DNA of 64,000 nucleotides. It comes from Parelaphostrongylus tenuis. Its lineage: Eukaryota; Nematoda; Chromadorea; Rhabditida; Metastrongylidae. The notes beneath the pieces were generated by a model. It worked only from the letters and a program-made list of their open reading frames with translations. It was not told the DNA's origin and did not search any database. The position numbers and the translations under genes were made by a program. The stretch is from contig JAHQIW010000827.1 of the NCBI GenBank assembly GCA_019055375.1, positions 124,001-188,000 of the forward strand. The letters are read 5' to 3'. Every line of letters begins with the position of its first letter. Position 1 is the first letter of the stretch. Positions 40,501 to 45,285 of the stretch are shown here, piece by piece.

Positions 40501-43019
40501 CGTAATGGTGAAAAATGCCGTGCAACAGACACGTACGTTGCTGGTTATACACGCACTGTAGCGGTTTATCAGCTGAAGAGTGCTTTGATTGGTTTAGTTT
40601 TATTGTTGATTATACTAGAGTAATTAGCTTTGTTGCCTATCGTGAGTGGGTGTGTGTTACGCCGTAAGGGTCACTTGATTGTCTTAATTATTCCTGCCAC
40701 GCGGGTCTTTTACTATTTATTTGGATGAAGGACAGTGCTGGTCCTGAGACTGACGAGCCATATTCATCGCCGTAACGAACAACCTATAATAAGTAACAAT
40801 TACAACATAACTGCAATTGAGGAAACAACAATCACGACATGTAACGCAGTGTTGACAGTTCATGATGATGCTTAATATGTGAGTCTATGTGAAAGATGCC
40901 CCTGAACCCCAGATCTCTAGTTGCATGAGAGGAGCCGAATATTATAAAGAGCAATAACTACTCACATAAGCATTAATCAACGACATGAACTACAGTGCGC
41001 TATGACCAGGATAACCTAGAGTCAAGAGAGGTGGAAGTTACAGCCGAAATCCAAGTAGAATCTTGTAGACGAATGGAACTGCTGTGGGCGTGACTATCTG
41101 CCGGTCGTCCGAAGATGTTCGCTTGTACCTAATTGATAAAACACAGTTTGGTCGCCGGCTGCAAGTCGAACAACGAGCCAAACGCCAACCGAAGACAATA
41201 ACGGTTGCTATGACTCATTGCCTAACTTTTTGGTTATCAAGAATTAGAATATCAACTATCTGATAATATGCGCTAGAAATAAGCGTAGAAGTGGAAGGAA
41301 AGTAGCAGTTATTCCAACGAGCAACTGCCACACGCACTGCGTCAACCAAATCTATTCGTCTAGAATCGGAAAATTGATAGTGGTCCTATCTGGAGAAGCT
41401 CTCTCTGATCCGAGCACCATATTTCCAATGAGAATTAACTTGACCAGCATTTGACAACATTCATGAAAAAGGAGAAGACTAACGTAGAAGTTGAACGCAC
41501 ATCCACAAGAGATCTTCGTATATACCGTTGGTTTTGATTTGTAGTGTCCAATCAACCTATTCTTCCAGATAAGTCTGGCTTTCCATTTCGCCGAAAGGAT
41601 GGAGGGCTTGGAGTGCCTTGAGCGCAAGGTCGAACTATGACCACGTATGTTGTAGGGCATATCTAACCAGTGTGCCACACGCGCCCTAAGAAAAGTATAA
41701 ACATAGATGATCACTTCTACATTCGACTGTTCTCATGGATCTCTCTCAAAACACTATATAATCTGTCGACTGTTGATCACCACAATGTCGGGGAATTTTC
41801 TCACTTGACATGCCTTGACTTTATGAATAATCCGGCGTCAGTTCCTTTAAATGTAGGGGTATATCCTCCGCAAGGGATTGGTTAAACCGAAAGACACTGT
41901 GCTACTTAAGAGGATGTAAGGCCGAAACACGTGTTCACCACTTTGTAAGTACCATAATAGACCTCATGATCAGGCTCAAGATATGTTAACAGATTATAAA
42001 AGATTACTATGAGAAACAAACAGCGGAAGAATAAAGCGCAGGCAAAGCTCCATTTCACATAGTTTCTAGAAAGAAATCGCCTATATCAACTTAGTTCCAA
42101 CAGGTATCTTTAACTCTTCTCTCTCTTCAATGCTCTTTACGTGGAGGCAGGATCCTTCTAAAACACGAAGTACAGTGCTAGTTGAATCCGGATTAGACTT
42201 AGCAAGCCTCTTATCTCCACAGAGTCGGAAGATTGGCATCAGACTTTCTGCGAAAAGTCCACTCTCTGCGATTCAATGCGGAGATTCTTCTATTCTAGCC
42301 TGCATATCTCATGTCTTCACATAAAATCGACTTGACCAGCATTCAGCAATCATGATGCAAGGCCAAGCCTCAATCAGCAGTGTATAAACAGTCAAAAATT
42401 GAAGATCTTTAAGGATGAACGATGCGAGTTAAGAAATTGATTATGTGAAGAGCTAGAATCCATGCAGTGTGTAAAAAGATGGTTTGTATAGGAAAATCCA
42501 TCTGATCGTTGAGCAGTTCCGTATTGCTTTCCAATGACCAAAAATCACTAATCAGAATGCTTTTATCTGACCGCCTTTAGCGGTGGTAAGATTTGATAAT
42601 ATACTCAATGATAAAGAGTGATGTGCAAAAACATTTGCGTCTAGCTGGGATTCGAATCCACACTTTACCTTGTCCGGCGTGCGTGCTGAACCGTTGCACT
42701 ACCGACGCCCGTTTTGATACCACTCTTTCTACGCTACAACGCGTTATCTGTCAAAAGCCAACCGTCAACGATCTGGCGTGGGTAGTCGGCTTGGTTCGAA
42801 TCCCAACTGACGCATATGTTTTTGCACATCACTCTTTATCATTGGGTATATTACAAAGATGATTAACTGTTCAAAATTCACCTAGATCTGCGAGATTTTC
42901 GTCTTTTTCAGAGCCAGTGCATACCGTTCGACTATACAGGTTGTGGTGGTAATCTGAATAACTTCGTGTCAATGATGGATTGCATGGCCACGTGTGGTAA
43001 TGTTGGATTTCGTCGATGA
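11467..43019 (+). CDS. multi-Kunitz / lustrin-domain secreted protein gene
   Basis: Large modular gene assembled from 31 exons: 11467-11573, 13365-13530, 14115-14249, 14786-14846, 15534-15643, 16705-16848, 18533-18688, 19370-19473, 20531-20691, 21703-21876, 23286-23379, 23808-23874, 23944-24033, 25105-25201, 25644-25818, 26017-26154, 26705-26804, 27971-28038, 28546-28695, 28999-29172, 31461-31595, 32417-32562, 33633-33802, 34722-34867, 35796-35870, 36679-36775, 36853-36935, 37790-37874, 39370-39483, 40353-40429, 42912-43019. All splice phases agree. It encodes 13 Kunitz and 11 lustrin-type Cys-rich domains (CHVG...TTVCCP) alternating one to one from Kunitz 2 to Kunitz 13. Nematodes have several such proteins, expected to be secreted into cuticle or other extracellular matrix; the exact ortholog is not known to me. 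Kunitz 2-12 lack Cys14 and Cys38, so classical protease inhibition is doubtful. Exons 2, 7, 15 and 23 contain a +1 base and exon 29 an in-frame TAG: pseudogene decay or assembly indels. The 5' end is incomplete. Confidence 0.85.
11574..13364 (+). other. intron between Kunitz 1 and Kunitz 2
   Basis: The only place where the Kunitz-lustrin alternation fails: no lustrin exon is visible between Kunitz 1 and Kunitz 2, although the phases (1 to 1) allow direct splicing. Open frames at 12116-12355 (minus) and 13048-13293 (plus) have no recognisable family. Confidence 0.5.
13365..13530 (+). CDS. exon 2: Kunitz 2, with +1 frameshift
   Basis: Acceptor TATTTCAG. Reads DPCIQNQESGVGSAK, LTRFYFNKMSKLCEEFVYFGG, then one extra base at about 13463-13471 (GGTGGCAGGAGG) shifts the frame; the remainder GNRNNFHTLEECQTQCP is clear in the next frame. 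Gly occupies Cys14 and no Cys is at 38. Donor CCAG|GTAG, phase 1. Confidence 0.8.
14115..14249 (+). CDS. exon 3: lustrin domain 1
   Basis: Acceptor CTTGCAG. Reads EAPNPCAVTVAVPLSQC, then CGAGNFCHVGASPQTTVCCP. This is the clearest copy of the lustrin-type repeat: NPC start, CHVG centre, TTVCCP end. Donor CCAG|GTAAAT, phase 1 to phase 1. Confidence 0.85.
14786..14846 (+). CDS. exon 4: Kunitz 3, N-terminal half
   Basis: Acceptor TTTATTAG. Reads APIDRCQQPLNVGIGSASLQ and ends in phase 2 inside the Arg codon before Trp21. Very close to the start of Kunitz 8 (QPMDVGIGSAQLQRW), which confirms the frame. Donor AGAG|GTAAGA. Confidence 0.8.
15534..15643 (+). CDS. exon 5: Kunitz 3, C-terminal half
   Basis: Acceptor TTATTATAG; completes Arg, then WYFNPLTQQCQPCTY, GLQGNENNF, TKQECESTC. 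Position 38 is Leu; an additional Cys at 33 is unpaired by the family pattern. Donor TTTGT|GTGAGT, phase 1. The open frame continuing upstream of 15534 is intron. Confidence 0.85.
15990..16325 (+). mobile_element. mariner transposase C-terminal remnant
   Basis: Plus-strand fragment in the intron after exon 5. It reads PDIAKSTYHTLENMDLTTVA (after a degraded DNA..P catalytic region), then in a neighbouring frame SALSDYHILRSLNQN and VREKNFEDY, matching the third-Asp block and C-terminal end of mariner transposases. Stops interrupt it. Confidence 0.65.
16705..16848 (+). CDS. exon 6: lustrin domain 2
   Basis: Acceptor CCAATTTTAG. Reads LNACKIGTPYRTQGLIVHCS, then NPSVCPAGHYCHVGAGPP and TSVCCQ. All expected cysteines are present; CCP is replaced by CCQ. 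Donor CTCG|GTTAG, phase 1. Confidence 0.85.
16849..18532 (+). other. intron 6
   Basis: 1.7 kb with no coding signal. It contains a minus-oriented type A SINE remnant at about 18220-18330 (GTGATGTGCAAAACTTTTACG... CCGGGAGCTCGTGC) and otherwise nothing that I recognise. Confidence 0.6.
18533..18688 (+). CDS. exon 7: Kunitz 4, with +1 frameshift
   Basis: Acceptor TTTTGATCAG. Reads GSDPCTEPWTRGEGDAALTR, FYYDANQRKC, NYLGTKG; the GGG at 18649-18651 has one G too many, after which NQNNFLSKEQCE follows in the next frame. Gly replaces Cys14 and Thr sits at 38. Donor TGTGAG|GTAAGC in phase 0, leaving Cys55 to exon 8. Confidence 0.8.
18689..19369 (+). other. intron 7
   Basis: About 680 bases. Contains a degraded SINE A tail around 18918-18995 (CACTTGCAGTGGTATG, CCCGGCTGACGAATG). 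No other feature seen. Confidence 0.5.
19370..19473 (+). CDS. exon 8: end of Kunitz 4 and start of lustrin 3
   Basis: Acceptor ACCTTTAAG. ARCP supplies Cys55 of Kunitz 4, then VWINPCALDQPILTADQRPF, RCHKDAPCSAG starts lustrin 3. It begins in phase 0 and ends in phase 2 (GG|GTTCGT). Confidence 0.75.
20531..20691 (+). CDS. exon 9: end of lustrin 3 and first part of Kunitz 5
   Basis: Acceptor TTCTGTTTCAG. HYCHIGFDELTTACCP closes lustrin 3; GDPCTLEVKEGHGVHTLNRW, FYNRQTRQCQPFTYRG begins Kunitz 5. Gly replaces Cys14. Donor CGTG|GTAAGC, phase 1. Confidence 0.85.
20692..21702 (+). other. intron 9 with tRNA-like remnants
   Basis: About 1 kb. Two minus-oriented tRNA-like heads are visible, at about 21040-21130 (GGAGTCGAACCAAGACCC) and 21435-21500 (TTGGAACTCGCGCCTC, CCGGGAGCGCACC). 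Both are degraded SINE heads rather than functional tRNAs. Confidence 0.5.
21703..21876 (+). CDS. exon 10: end of Kunitz 5 and most of lustrin 4
   Basis: Acceptor CACAATTTCAG. GIAGNENNFLLREHCEATCP completes Kunitz 5 (Ile at 38); VWVNVCPQGEPYLLYTG, PQPCDPLSEDSC, THWCHPG is lustrin 4. Donor CCCG|GTTGG, phase 1. Confidence 0.8.
21877..23285 (+). other. intron 10
   Basis: 1.4 kb, AT-rich, no recognised repeat. At 22630-22800 there is a GC-richer stretch with a codon-like look but no intact frame; it might be a decayed module but cannot be supported. Confidence 0.4.
23286..23379 (+). CDS. exon 11: end of lustrin 4 and start of Kunitz 6
   Basis: Acceptor ATATTTTAAG. PDASTTTCCPG closes lustrin 4; RVDPCMSAMSEGEGPLQLT opens Kunitz 6, ending in phase 2 within the conserved Arg. 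Gly replaces Cys14. Donor ACGAG|GTAAAT. Confidence 0.8.
23808..23874 (+). CDS. exon 12: middle of Kunitz 6
   Basis: Acceptor TATATCTACAG. Completes Arg, then YYFDASQRQCLPFTF, RGIKGSS. Position 38 is Ile. Donor TTCT|GTGAGT in phase 0, just before NNF. Confidence 0.8.
23944..24033 (+). CDS. exon 13: end of Kunitz 6 and start of lustrin 5
   Basis: Acceptor GGTTTTGCAG. NNFMIKEICEGRCP ends Kunitz 6; IQPNPCPLTPVAFTTP begins lustrin 5. The upstream intron is only 69 bases. Donor CCG|GTATGA, phase 0. Confidence 0.8.
24361..24914 (+). mobile_element. internally deleted mariner (about 554 bp)
   Basis: Inserted in the intron between exons 13 and 14. Left end GGCTGATAAAAAAGTTCC, right end the inverted GGAACTTTCTCCTCAACT, with TA on both sides (24359-24360, 24915-24916). 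The interior keeps degraded C-terminal transposase (LQQDDVMPHNAKKTEEK, DELEGVKVLPHP), same strand and same deletion as the copy at 1785-2376. Confidence 0.85.
25105..25201 (+). CDS. exon 14: end of lustrin 5
   Basis: Acceptor GTAACCACAG. MPLTNCSSSFQCPENQWCHV, GETIQTTVCCPN: full lustrin core. It starts in phase 0 and ends in phase 1 (AACA|GTAAGT). Confidence 0.85.
25202..25643 (+). other. intron 14 with minus-oriented SINE head
   Basis: Contains a degraded tRNA-like head in inverse orientation at about 25370-25450 (TTGAACCTCGTGCGAAAGTT, TTCGGGAACGCGTGG). Nothing else recognised. Confidence 0.5.
25644..25818 (+). CDS. exon 15: Kunitz 7, with +1 frameshift
   Basis: Acceptor TCTTTGATAG. TVSHPCKAPARNPGEGPYH, TRWSFESSARKCIPFEYKG, MRGNANNFMTRES, then TTT at 25798-25800 has one T too many; CEQQCP follows in the next frame. 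No Cys at 14 or 38; the loop after Cys5 is one residue longer than in the sister domains. Donor CCAG|GTATGA. Confidence 0.8.
26017..26154 (+). CDS. exon 16: lustrin domain 6
   Basis: Acceptor GTCTATTTAG. VFKNPCKLFEPFSIDNKYY, SCSPTALCPNQYYCHVGVD, NYCCP. The usual TT before the CC pair is shortened. Donor ATGG|GTGAGC, phase 1. Confidence 0.85.
26705..26804 (+). CDS. exon 17: Kunitz 8, N-terminal part
   Basis: Acceptor GGTTTTCAG. GSDPCSQPMDVGIGSAQLQR, WYWNVQSQMCLPF. Ends in phase 2 (TTCAG|GTATAA). Gly replaces Cys14. Confidence 0.8.
26972..27886. mobile_element. foldback element, copy 2
   Basis: Inside the intron between exons 17 and 18. Left arm: GGGAACAAATGAATATATGA, CATTCGCTGTACAAGAA, CTTAAGTCCCTGGCTA, GTTTCACACCCGCC. 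Right arm inverse: GTGGCCAGTAATTTGAGCTT, TGAATGAGGTCGACTTTCAT. Open frames inside are repeat-derived. Confidence 0.8.
27971..28038 (+). CDS. exon 18: Kunitz 8, C-terminal part
   Basis: Acceptor CTTTTTATAG. Completes a Ser codon, then YCGLKGTQNNFLSKQDCERT, CY. Leu at 38; a Cys at position 36 is not in the family pattern. Donor TACG|GTTTGA, phase 1. Confidence 0.8.
28165..28265 (-). mobile_element. tRNA-like SINE head (degraded)
   Basis: GAGTGATATGCAGAAATCCG and AGGAGTTAAACTCGTGTTT (inverse B-box region), followed by CGGGGTTACGCGCTACCACT, the inverse A-box region. It lies in the intron between exons 18 and 19. Confidence 0.5.
28546..28695 (+). CDS. exon 19: lustrin domain 7
   Basis: Acceptor CTTTTTTATAG. 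VLDNPCALGLPQMTLENRPL, MCSVGQNTCSDGYWCHYG, KTTVCCPGR. Donor AGAG|GTCAGT, phase 1. Confidence 0.85.
28999..29172 (+). CDS. exon 20: Kunitz 9 (single exon)
   Basis: Acceptor TTGTTTCAG. VEGLAICQQSLALGNGEATL, ARWYYDAASMRCVQFYYRG, HYGNQNNFLSLEECERTCP. Complete domain without internal intron; Gly at 14, His at 38. Donor CCTG|GTAATT, phase 1. Confidence 0.9.
29485..29765 (-). mobile_element. tRNA-derived SINE, type B
   Basis: Inverse copy of the 57850-58130 unit: GATCAATCCATCCGGGATGC, GACTTGCGGTGGCC, then the tRNA-like head in inverse orientation at 29700-29765 (GACCGAACTTTTGGCTC, ACACTGCGCTCTTAGG). Located in the 2.3-kb intron 20. Confidence 0.6.
30003..30075 (+). mobile_element. tRNA-like sequence (SINE head, not a functional tRNA)
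   Basis: GGACCTC and GAGGTTT can pair as a 7-bp acceptor stem. GTGATATAGTGATAGCA resembles an A box and GGATTCAAATCC a B box. The anticodon stem does not fold, so I treat it as tRNA-derived. From here to 31460 I see nothing else. Confidence 0.5.
31461..31595 (+). CDS. exon 21: lustrin domain 8
   Basis: Acceptor AGTATTTCAG. VFVNPCNQPIPLPPRTCSAV, GPDTCGPSSWCHIGVTP, ETTLCCPS. Donor AGCG|GTATGT, phase 1. Confidence 0.85.
31596..32416 (+). other. intron 21
   Basis: 820 bases with no recognised repeat or coding signal; the frame at 31664-31867 is hydrophobic and without support. Confidence 0.5.
32417..32562 (+). CDS. exon 22: Kunitz 10, main part
   Basis: Acceptor TTTCATTTAG. EGDPCTLPLNRGSGNQYTDR, WYFNKQTGVCQPFLYAG, LHGNQNNFLTRE. 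Ends phase 0 (GAGAG|GTATAC) before Cys51. Gly at 14, Leu at 38. Confidence 0.85.
33633..33802 (+). CDS. exon 23: end of Kunitz 10 and lustrin 9, with +1 frameshift
   Basis: Acceptor AACTGTTTAG. ACEERC ends Kunitz 10; GPNPCFEGRPFVGVDGRPQT, CSISANL starts lustrin 9. The GCAAATTTGAAACAC at 33724-33738 holds one extra base, after which NTCPATYWCHIGADLSTTV, CCPG is clean in the next frame. Donor GGAG|GTGAGT. Confidence 0.8.
34310..34700. mobile_element. truncated foldback elements around a GT tract
   Basis: Two partial foldback copies (34311-34403: GAGATTTGAGCTTTTGATTG; 34545-34697: CGTAGCGCAGTAGTCAGAGA, TTCGAACGATTACTAA) flank the large (GT)n microsatellite, in the intron between exons 23 and 24. 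Confidence 0.6.
34403..34522. repeat. (GT)n microsatellite, about 120 bp
   Basis: Nearly perfect GT run with one TAG interruption near 34499. The Thr-His open frames on the minus strand are translations of this repeat. Confidence 0.97.
34722..34867 (+). CDS. exon 24: Kunitz 11, main part
   Basis: Acceptor CCTTTTTAG. ASTNICNLPMSTGEGNYNLE, RYYFDQASKTCRPFIYNG, LKGNQNNFMTL. Gly at 14, Leu at 38. Donor CTG|GTGAGA, phase 0 before Cys51, as in Kunitz 4 and 10. Confidence 0.85.
35796..35870 (+). CDS. exon 25: end of Kunitz 11 and start of lustrin 10
   Basis: Acceptor TTGATTTTAG. RACQLACQPLDNPCIGQP, ATTAAGQ, 25 codons, phase 0 to 0. Donor ACAG|GTGTCG. Confidence 0.75.
35871..36678 (+). other. intron 25
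   Basis: About 800 bases; no repeat or coding signal recognised. Confidence 0.5.
36679..36775 (+). CDS. exon 26: end of lustrin 10
   Basis: Acceptor GTGTTATAG. VLFCSPTNKDACPVNFWCHI, GATPETTVCCPG. Donor GGAG|GTTTGT, phase 1; the next intron is only 77 bases. Confidence 0.85.
36853..36935 (+). CDS. exon 27: Kunitz 12, N-terminal part
   Basis: Acceptor TGCTCTTCCAG. ATNPCSVPLAPGTGNAGLSR, WYYNPDDR, phase 0 end (AGG|GTAAGT) just before Cys30. Gly at 14. Confidence 0.85.
37790..37874 (+). CDS. exon 28: Kunitz 12, C-terminal part
   Basis: Acceptor ATTATTCAG. QCLPFQYNGKRGNQNNFETQ, AECERTCP. Lys at 38. Donor CCAG|GTGAGT, phase 1. Confidence 0.85.
38175..38900. repeat. palindromic repeat cluster
   Basis: A block of about 110 bp (AATGATTTAAGCTC ... 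GGTTGGTACGCCCAGG ... ACACCGGTGTTTCGGAGG ... CACATTCAGCC) occurs once at 38180-38285 and twice in inverse orientation, at 38462-38570 and 38730-38840. Between them lie inverse copies of a second block holding a perfect-looking hairpin (GGTGATGGCACAGTGT ... ACACTGTACCATCACC at about 38312-38350; mirror at 38660-38698) and AATCTATCGACTGAGAGG. It lies in the intron between exons 28 and 29. Confidence 0.85.
39139..39348 (+). mobile_element. RTE-type LINE reverse-transcriptase fragment
   Basis: Open frame with LLSLFYAAETWTDTPTTSAL and RTTYRALERCLLRFNRHS. This resembles the region near the C-terminal end of the reverse transcriptase of nematode RTE-like LINEs (pattern YAAETW ... HRALERCLLKFNR). The rest of the element is not recognisable nearby. 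Confidence 0.55.
39370..39483 (+). CDS. exon 29: lustrin domain 11, with in-frame TAG
   Basis: Acceptor TGAGATTAG. VPGTGCGPVIPDQCPNGFFC, FVRRSG, TAG at 39447-39449, then TSRVYCCSSIN in the same frame to donor AATC|GTGAGT (phase 1). The CHVG motif is degraded to CFVR. The stop would truncate the protein before the last Kunitz domain unless it is an error or this exon is skipped; skipping keeps frame, since both flanking introns are phase 1. Confidence 0.65.
39813..40085 (-). mobile_element. possible hAT transposase fragment
   Basis: Minus frame with LAGCFAHRILKSAYLILDLH, MRKLTKLVKACVAHICSLQL, IIDNSDRHSSPF. The order CxAHxL ... I/LVxxCxxxx ... DxxxRWxS is typical of hAT transposase catalytic cores; here RW is changed to RH. 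The match is weak and from memory of the family pattern only. Confidence 0.35.
40353..40429 (+). CDS. exon 30: Kunitz 13, N-terminal part
   Basis: Acceptor TTATTTACAG. QQLCLLSIDRGACGGRQTRY, AFNRQT. Unlike Kunitz 2-12 it has Cys14, followed by Gly at P1. Donor ACG|GTCAGC, phase 0 before Cys30, as in Kunitz 12. Confidence 0.75.
40430..42911 (+). other. intron 30 with repeats
   Basis: 2.5 kb. Contains a minus-oriented tRNA-like head at about 41620-41695 (inverse GTGTGGCACACTGGTTAGA, TAGTTCGACCTTGCGC) and a repeat at 41870-41990 related to the 46545-47040 foldback (GGGATTGGTTAAACCGAAAG, GAGGATGTAAGGCCGAAAC). An SINE pair near the end is listed separately. Confidence 0.5.
42590..42862. mobile_element. 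two type A SINE copies in inverse orientation
   Basis: Minus-oriented head and tail at 42590-42715 (AGTGATGTGCAAAAACATTT, GCTGGGATTCGAATCC), then a plus-oriented copy ending GGTTCGAATCCCAACTGACG, TTTTTGCACATCACTC, ATTGGGTATATTAC at 42790-42855. Together they form a short inverted pair. Confidence 0.7.
42912..43019 (+). CDS. exon 31: Kunitz 13, C-terminal part and stop
   Basis: Acceptor GTCTTTTTCAG. SQCIPFDYTGCGGNLNNFVS, MMDCMATC, with Cys38 present. Reading through gives GNVGFRR and TGA at 43017-43019, taken as the natural C terminus. A phase 1 donor (GTG|GTAATG at 42996) would also fit, but no further Kunitz or lustrin exon is seen downstream. Confidence 0.75.
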   Translation, partial: SQCIPFDYTGCGGNLNNFVSMMDCMATCGNVGFRR

Positions 43020-43178
43020 CATCCAGTAGAATTCTCGTCTCCTCTCCAATCCCGTTCAATCGTCACTGCCATCTATTCGTGCTTTCCTCAGCACTTTCCC
43101 TTGATGTGATCCCTAATAATGGTGACTCTCTATGTGCATAACGTGTCTTAATGTATTTACTGCCAATATTTATGAGCA

Positions 43179-43193
43179 ATTAAATCAATTAAA
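43179..43193 (+). terminator. possible poly(A) signals of the Kunitz gene
   Basis: Two ATTAAA hexamers, 160-175 bases after the stop. ATTAAA is the second commonest metazoan signal; no AATAAA lies nearer. Confidence 0.3.
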
Positions 43194-43321
43194 ACGAAAT
43201 TCTTCATAATGAAACTGATTACCATTCTTTCAACGGTGACGTATAACCTTCTGCAAATATGTGCAAATAAAACTTATGATATTGAATTTGAACATTTCTT
43301 GTTGATATAATTCTGATGCCG

Positions 43322-44090
43322 CTATTTTCCGTTTTACGGTACGGGAGGAAGAAACATTCCCTCTCGCTGGAAAAGAAGTTTTCATAAGAGTGTTAGTAAT
43401 CACTCGAAAGCTTAAATCTCTGGCTAGTGCCTTATGTGGCCATTTTTGGAAAAAGTCTTTCAATAAGGCTTCAGCGAAAGGAAAATATTTGTGTTTCACA
43501 CTCGATATTTCCCATAGGACAGAGCTCTTCTTTGGACCAAGATCATTCGAAAGCGCAATTTCCACAATTCCAACGCTGTACGTATTTTCTGGAGAGACCG
43601 TCTCAGTGCAGTGTAACAAGGAAAATGAGATCGAGTTTCACCTTTTCGGCGCGCTTATTCAAGGGCTCATCTACGGTCGGGTGCGTAGTCGCCGTAGATT
43701 CGATGCGGCGGCCCGCCATCGATCAGTCAAATACGTCGGCGTGTCACATGTGAAGTGATATTTTTGTCATTCGATTTGAAATTTTTTCTGCGCTTCGAAT
43801 GAAACTCCAGGTAAAGCGATGACTTTGTCACTACGAGATTTCCTCTACACGATGATATGTCTTTCGAGCATTTAGCGAAGTAATAGTAGGATTGCGCTGC
43901 CAATGCAAAACATAATTTTATTCGAATTCCACAGCGTTATAAGAGGGTGTTTTCAAAAACGGCCGCGTATGGCATTAGCCAGAGATTTCAGCTTTCGAAT
44001 GACTACTAACTCTCCTATTGAAAGTTCTTGTCCATCGAGAAGGATCGATTTTTCACCCGTGCCGTCCAACGGAAAAGAGCCCAAATGCCA
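43322..44090. mobile_element. foldback element, copy 3
   Basis: Left arm from CTATTTTCCGTTTTACGG through GTTTTCATAAGAGTGTTAGT, CGAAAGCTTAAATCTCTGGC. Right arm inverse: GCATTAGCCAGAGATTTCAG, CTTTCGAATGACTACTAACT, AGGATCGATTTTTCAC, AACGGAAAAGAGCCC. It fills most of the space between the convergent Kunitz and G-patch genes. The 122- and 129-codon frames here are repeat-derived. Confidence 0.8.
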
Positions 44091-44344
44091 TGTTTGTTCA
44101 GAACTCTTTCAGACGACCTTCATGACGAAGTTGCTGGGTGGCCCTCATGACTCCTATAAGTGTTAATTTCTCGCAAGAAAAACTATGAGTCGTCCACTAC
44201 GCAGCAAACCTGGTATATCAAGGGCCGTCGCGAGTGTGTCAAATCTAAGCAATTTATTCGTGATAGCAAAAGATCATTGACTTGTGAAACCGAACAAGAC
44301 TTTCAATTCACTGCTTTTGAAGAAGAAAGTGTAGCATCAGATCC

Positions 44345-44415
44345 GTGGCCTGAGTGGTGTAGAGATAGCACGCATCTAAGGGATGAGCGAAAGGCGGGTC
44401 CAACTTCCGCTTGGA
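44345..44415 (+). mobile_element. tRNA-like SINE head
   Basis: GGCCTGAGTGGTGTAGAGAT (A-box-like) and GGCGGGTCCAACTTCCGC (B-box-like). Similar to heads at 30003 and 49318. The remaining 650 bases to 45065 show nothing recognisable. Confidence 0.45.
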
Positions 44416-45093
44416 GTGTAATTAACATATCACCCAACATCTTTGGATACATAATCACTGACTTATTTTCAACAACTCGACCGTGTCATAGGAGATTAAA
44501 GATTTCCTTGCCAGTCGCGTGAAGATTTACAACTTAGCCGGATTTCTGCTAAGACACTATTTAACAACGCGACAACTGCTATGTGAGTGCTCGCCTAGTT
44601 ACGTAGTTCTCACCAAACGATTTGACATGGATAAAACTTAGTCGGTCCAAAGCTAGGTCATACATCACATTGCGTTGTTGTAAGAATTAAGAAATTATTT
44701 CGATACTTTCTGAAATATGGACGATGACATTAGCAGTTTTGACGGATTGTCGCGTAATTTCTTTCGCAATACTTTTGATCCATTTTTTCTGTTCCATATT
44801 GGGCTAATGCCAAAAGGGTGCGGTATAACGGGAAATGTTCTAGCAGCTTCAGCAAGGGATATGATACAAGACTGCTAGCAGAGTACTAGTATACTGGGCT
44901 AGGATACTACCAACCAGACTCTCGAGCTCAACCAAAACCCAAGTCCCAGTTAATTTCTTCCAGAATGAAGCGGTTATTCTAAAAAGACAAAAAAAGCATC
45001 GTAATTGTGACGTACACCTTGATACATAATCAATTCCAAGCATTTATTCGAAAAATATGTACAGAACAAGTTCAATGTTACGTCGAATTATTT

Positions 45094-45099
45094 TTTATT
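45094..45099 (-). terminator. poly(A) signal AATAAA of the G-patch gene
   Basis: AATAAA on the minus strand, about 36 bases after the TAA stop at 45135-45137. Confidence 0.6.
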
Positions 45100-45134
45100 T
45101 GAAGCCATAGAGTCAGGTCTGTATTTCATCTTGC

Positions 45135-45285
45135 TTAATTCCGATCTTCGAAAAGGATCTCTCCAAAAGCTTCATTTCCAACTCTCTTGTAAGGTGTTTC
45201 CATTTTGTCCGTGACGGCGTCAAAGCTTAAAAATGCCATTTTTTCGGTCTGACAGTTGAAATATCCAAGTAAACACTGTCTTAAT
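45135..45285 (-). CDS. GPATCH3: GPATCH3 exon 13 (C terminus)
   Basis: Acceptor TTTTTTACAAG. LRQCLLGYFNCQTEKMAFLS, FDAVTDKMETPYKRVGNEAF, GEILFEDRN, stop TAA. If exon 12 were not spliced, it would end at a TGA three bases past its donor; the good acceptor and conserved tail favour splicing. Confidence 0.8.

Noticed and set aside
43390..43758. Overlapping frames of 108-129 codons on both strands
   Set aside because: All lie in a foldback element.
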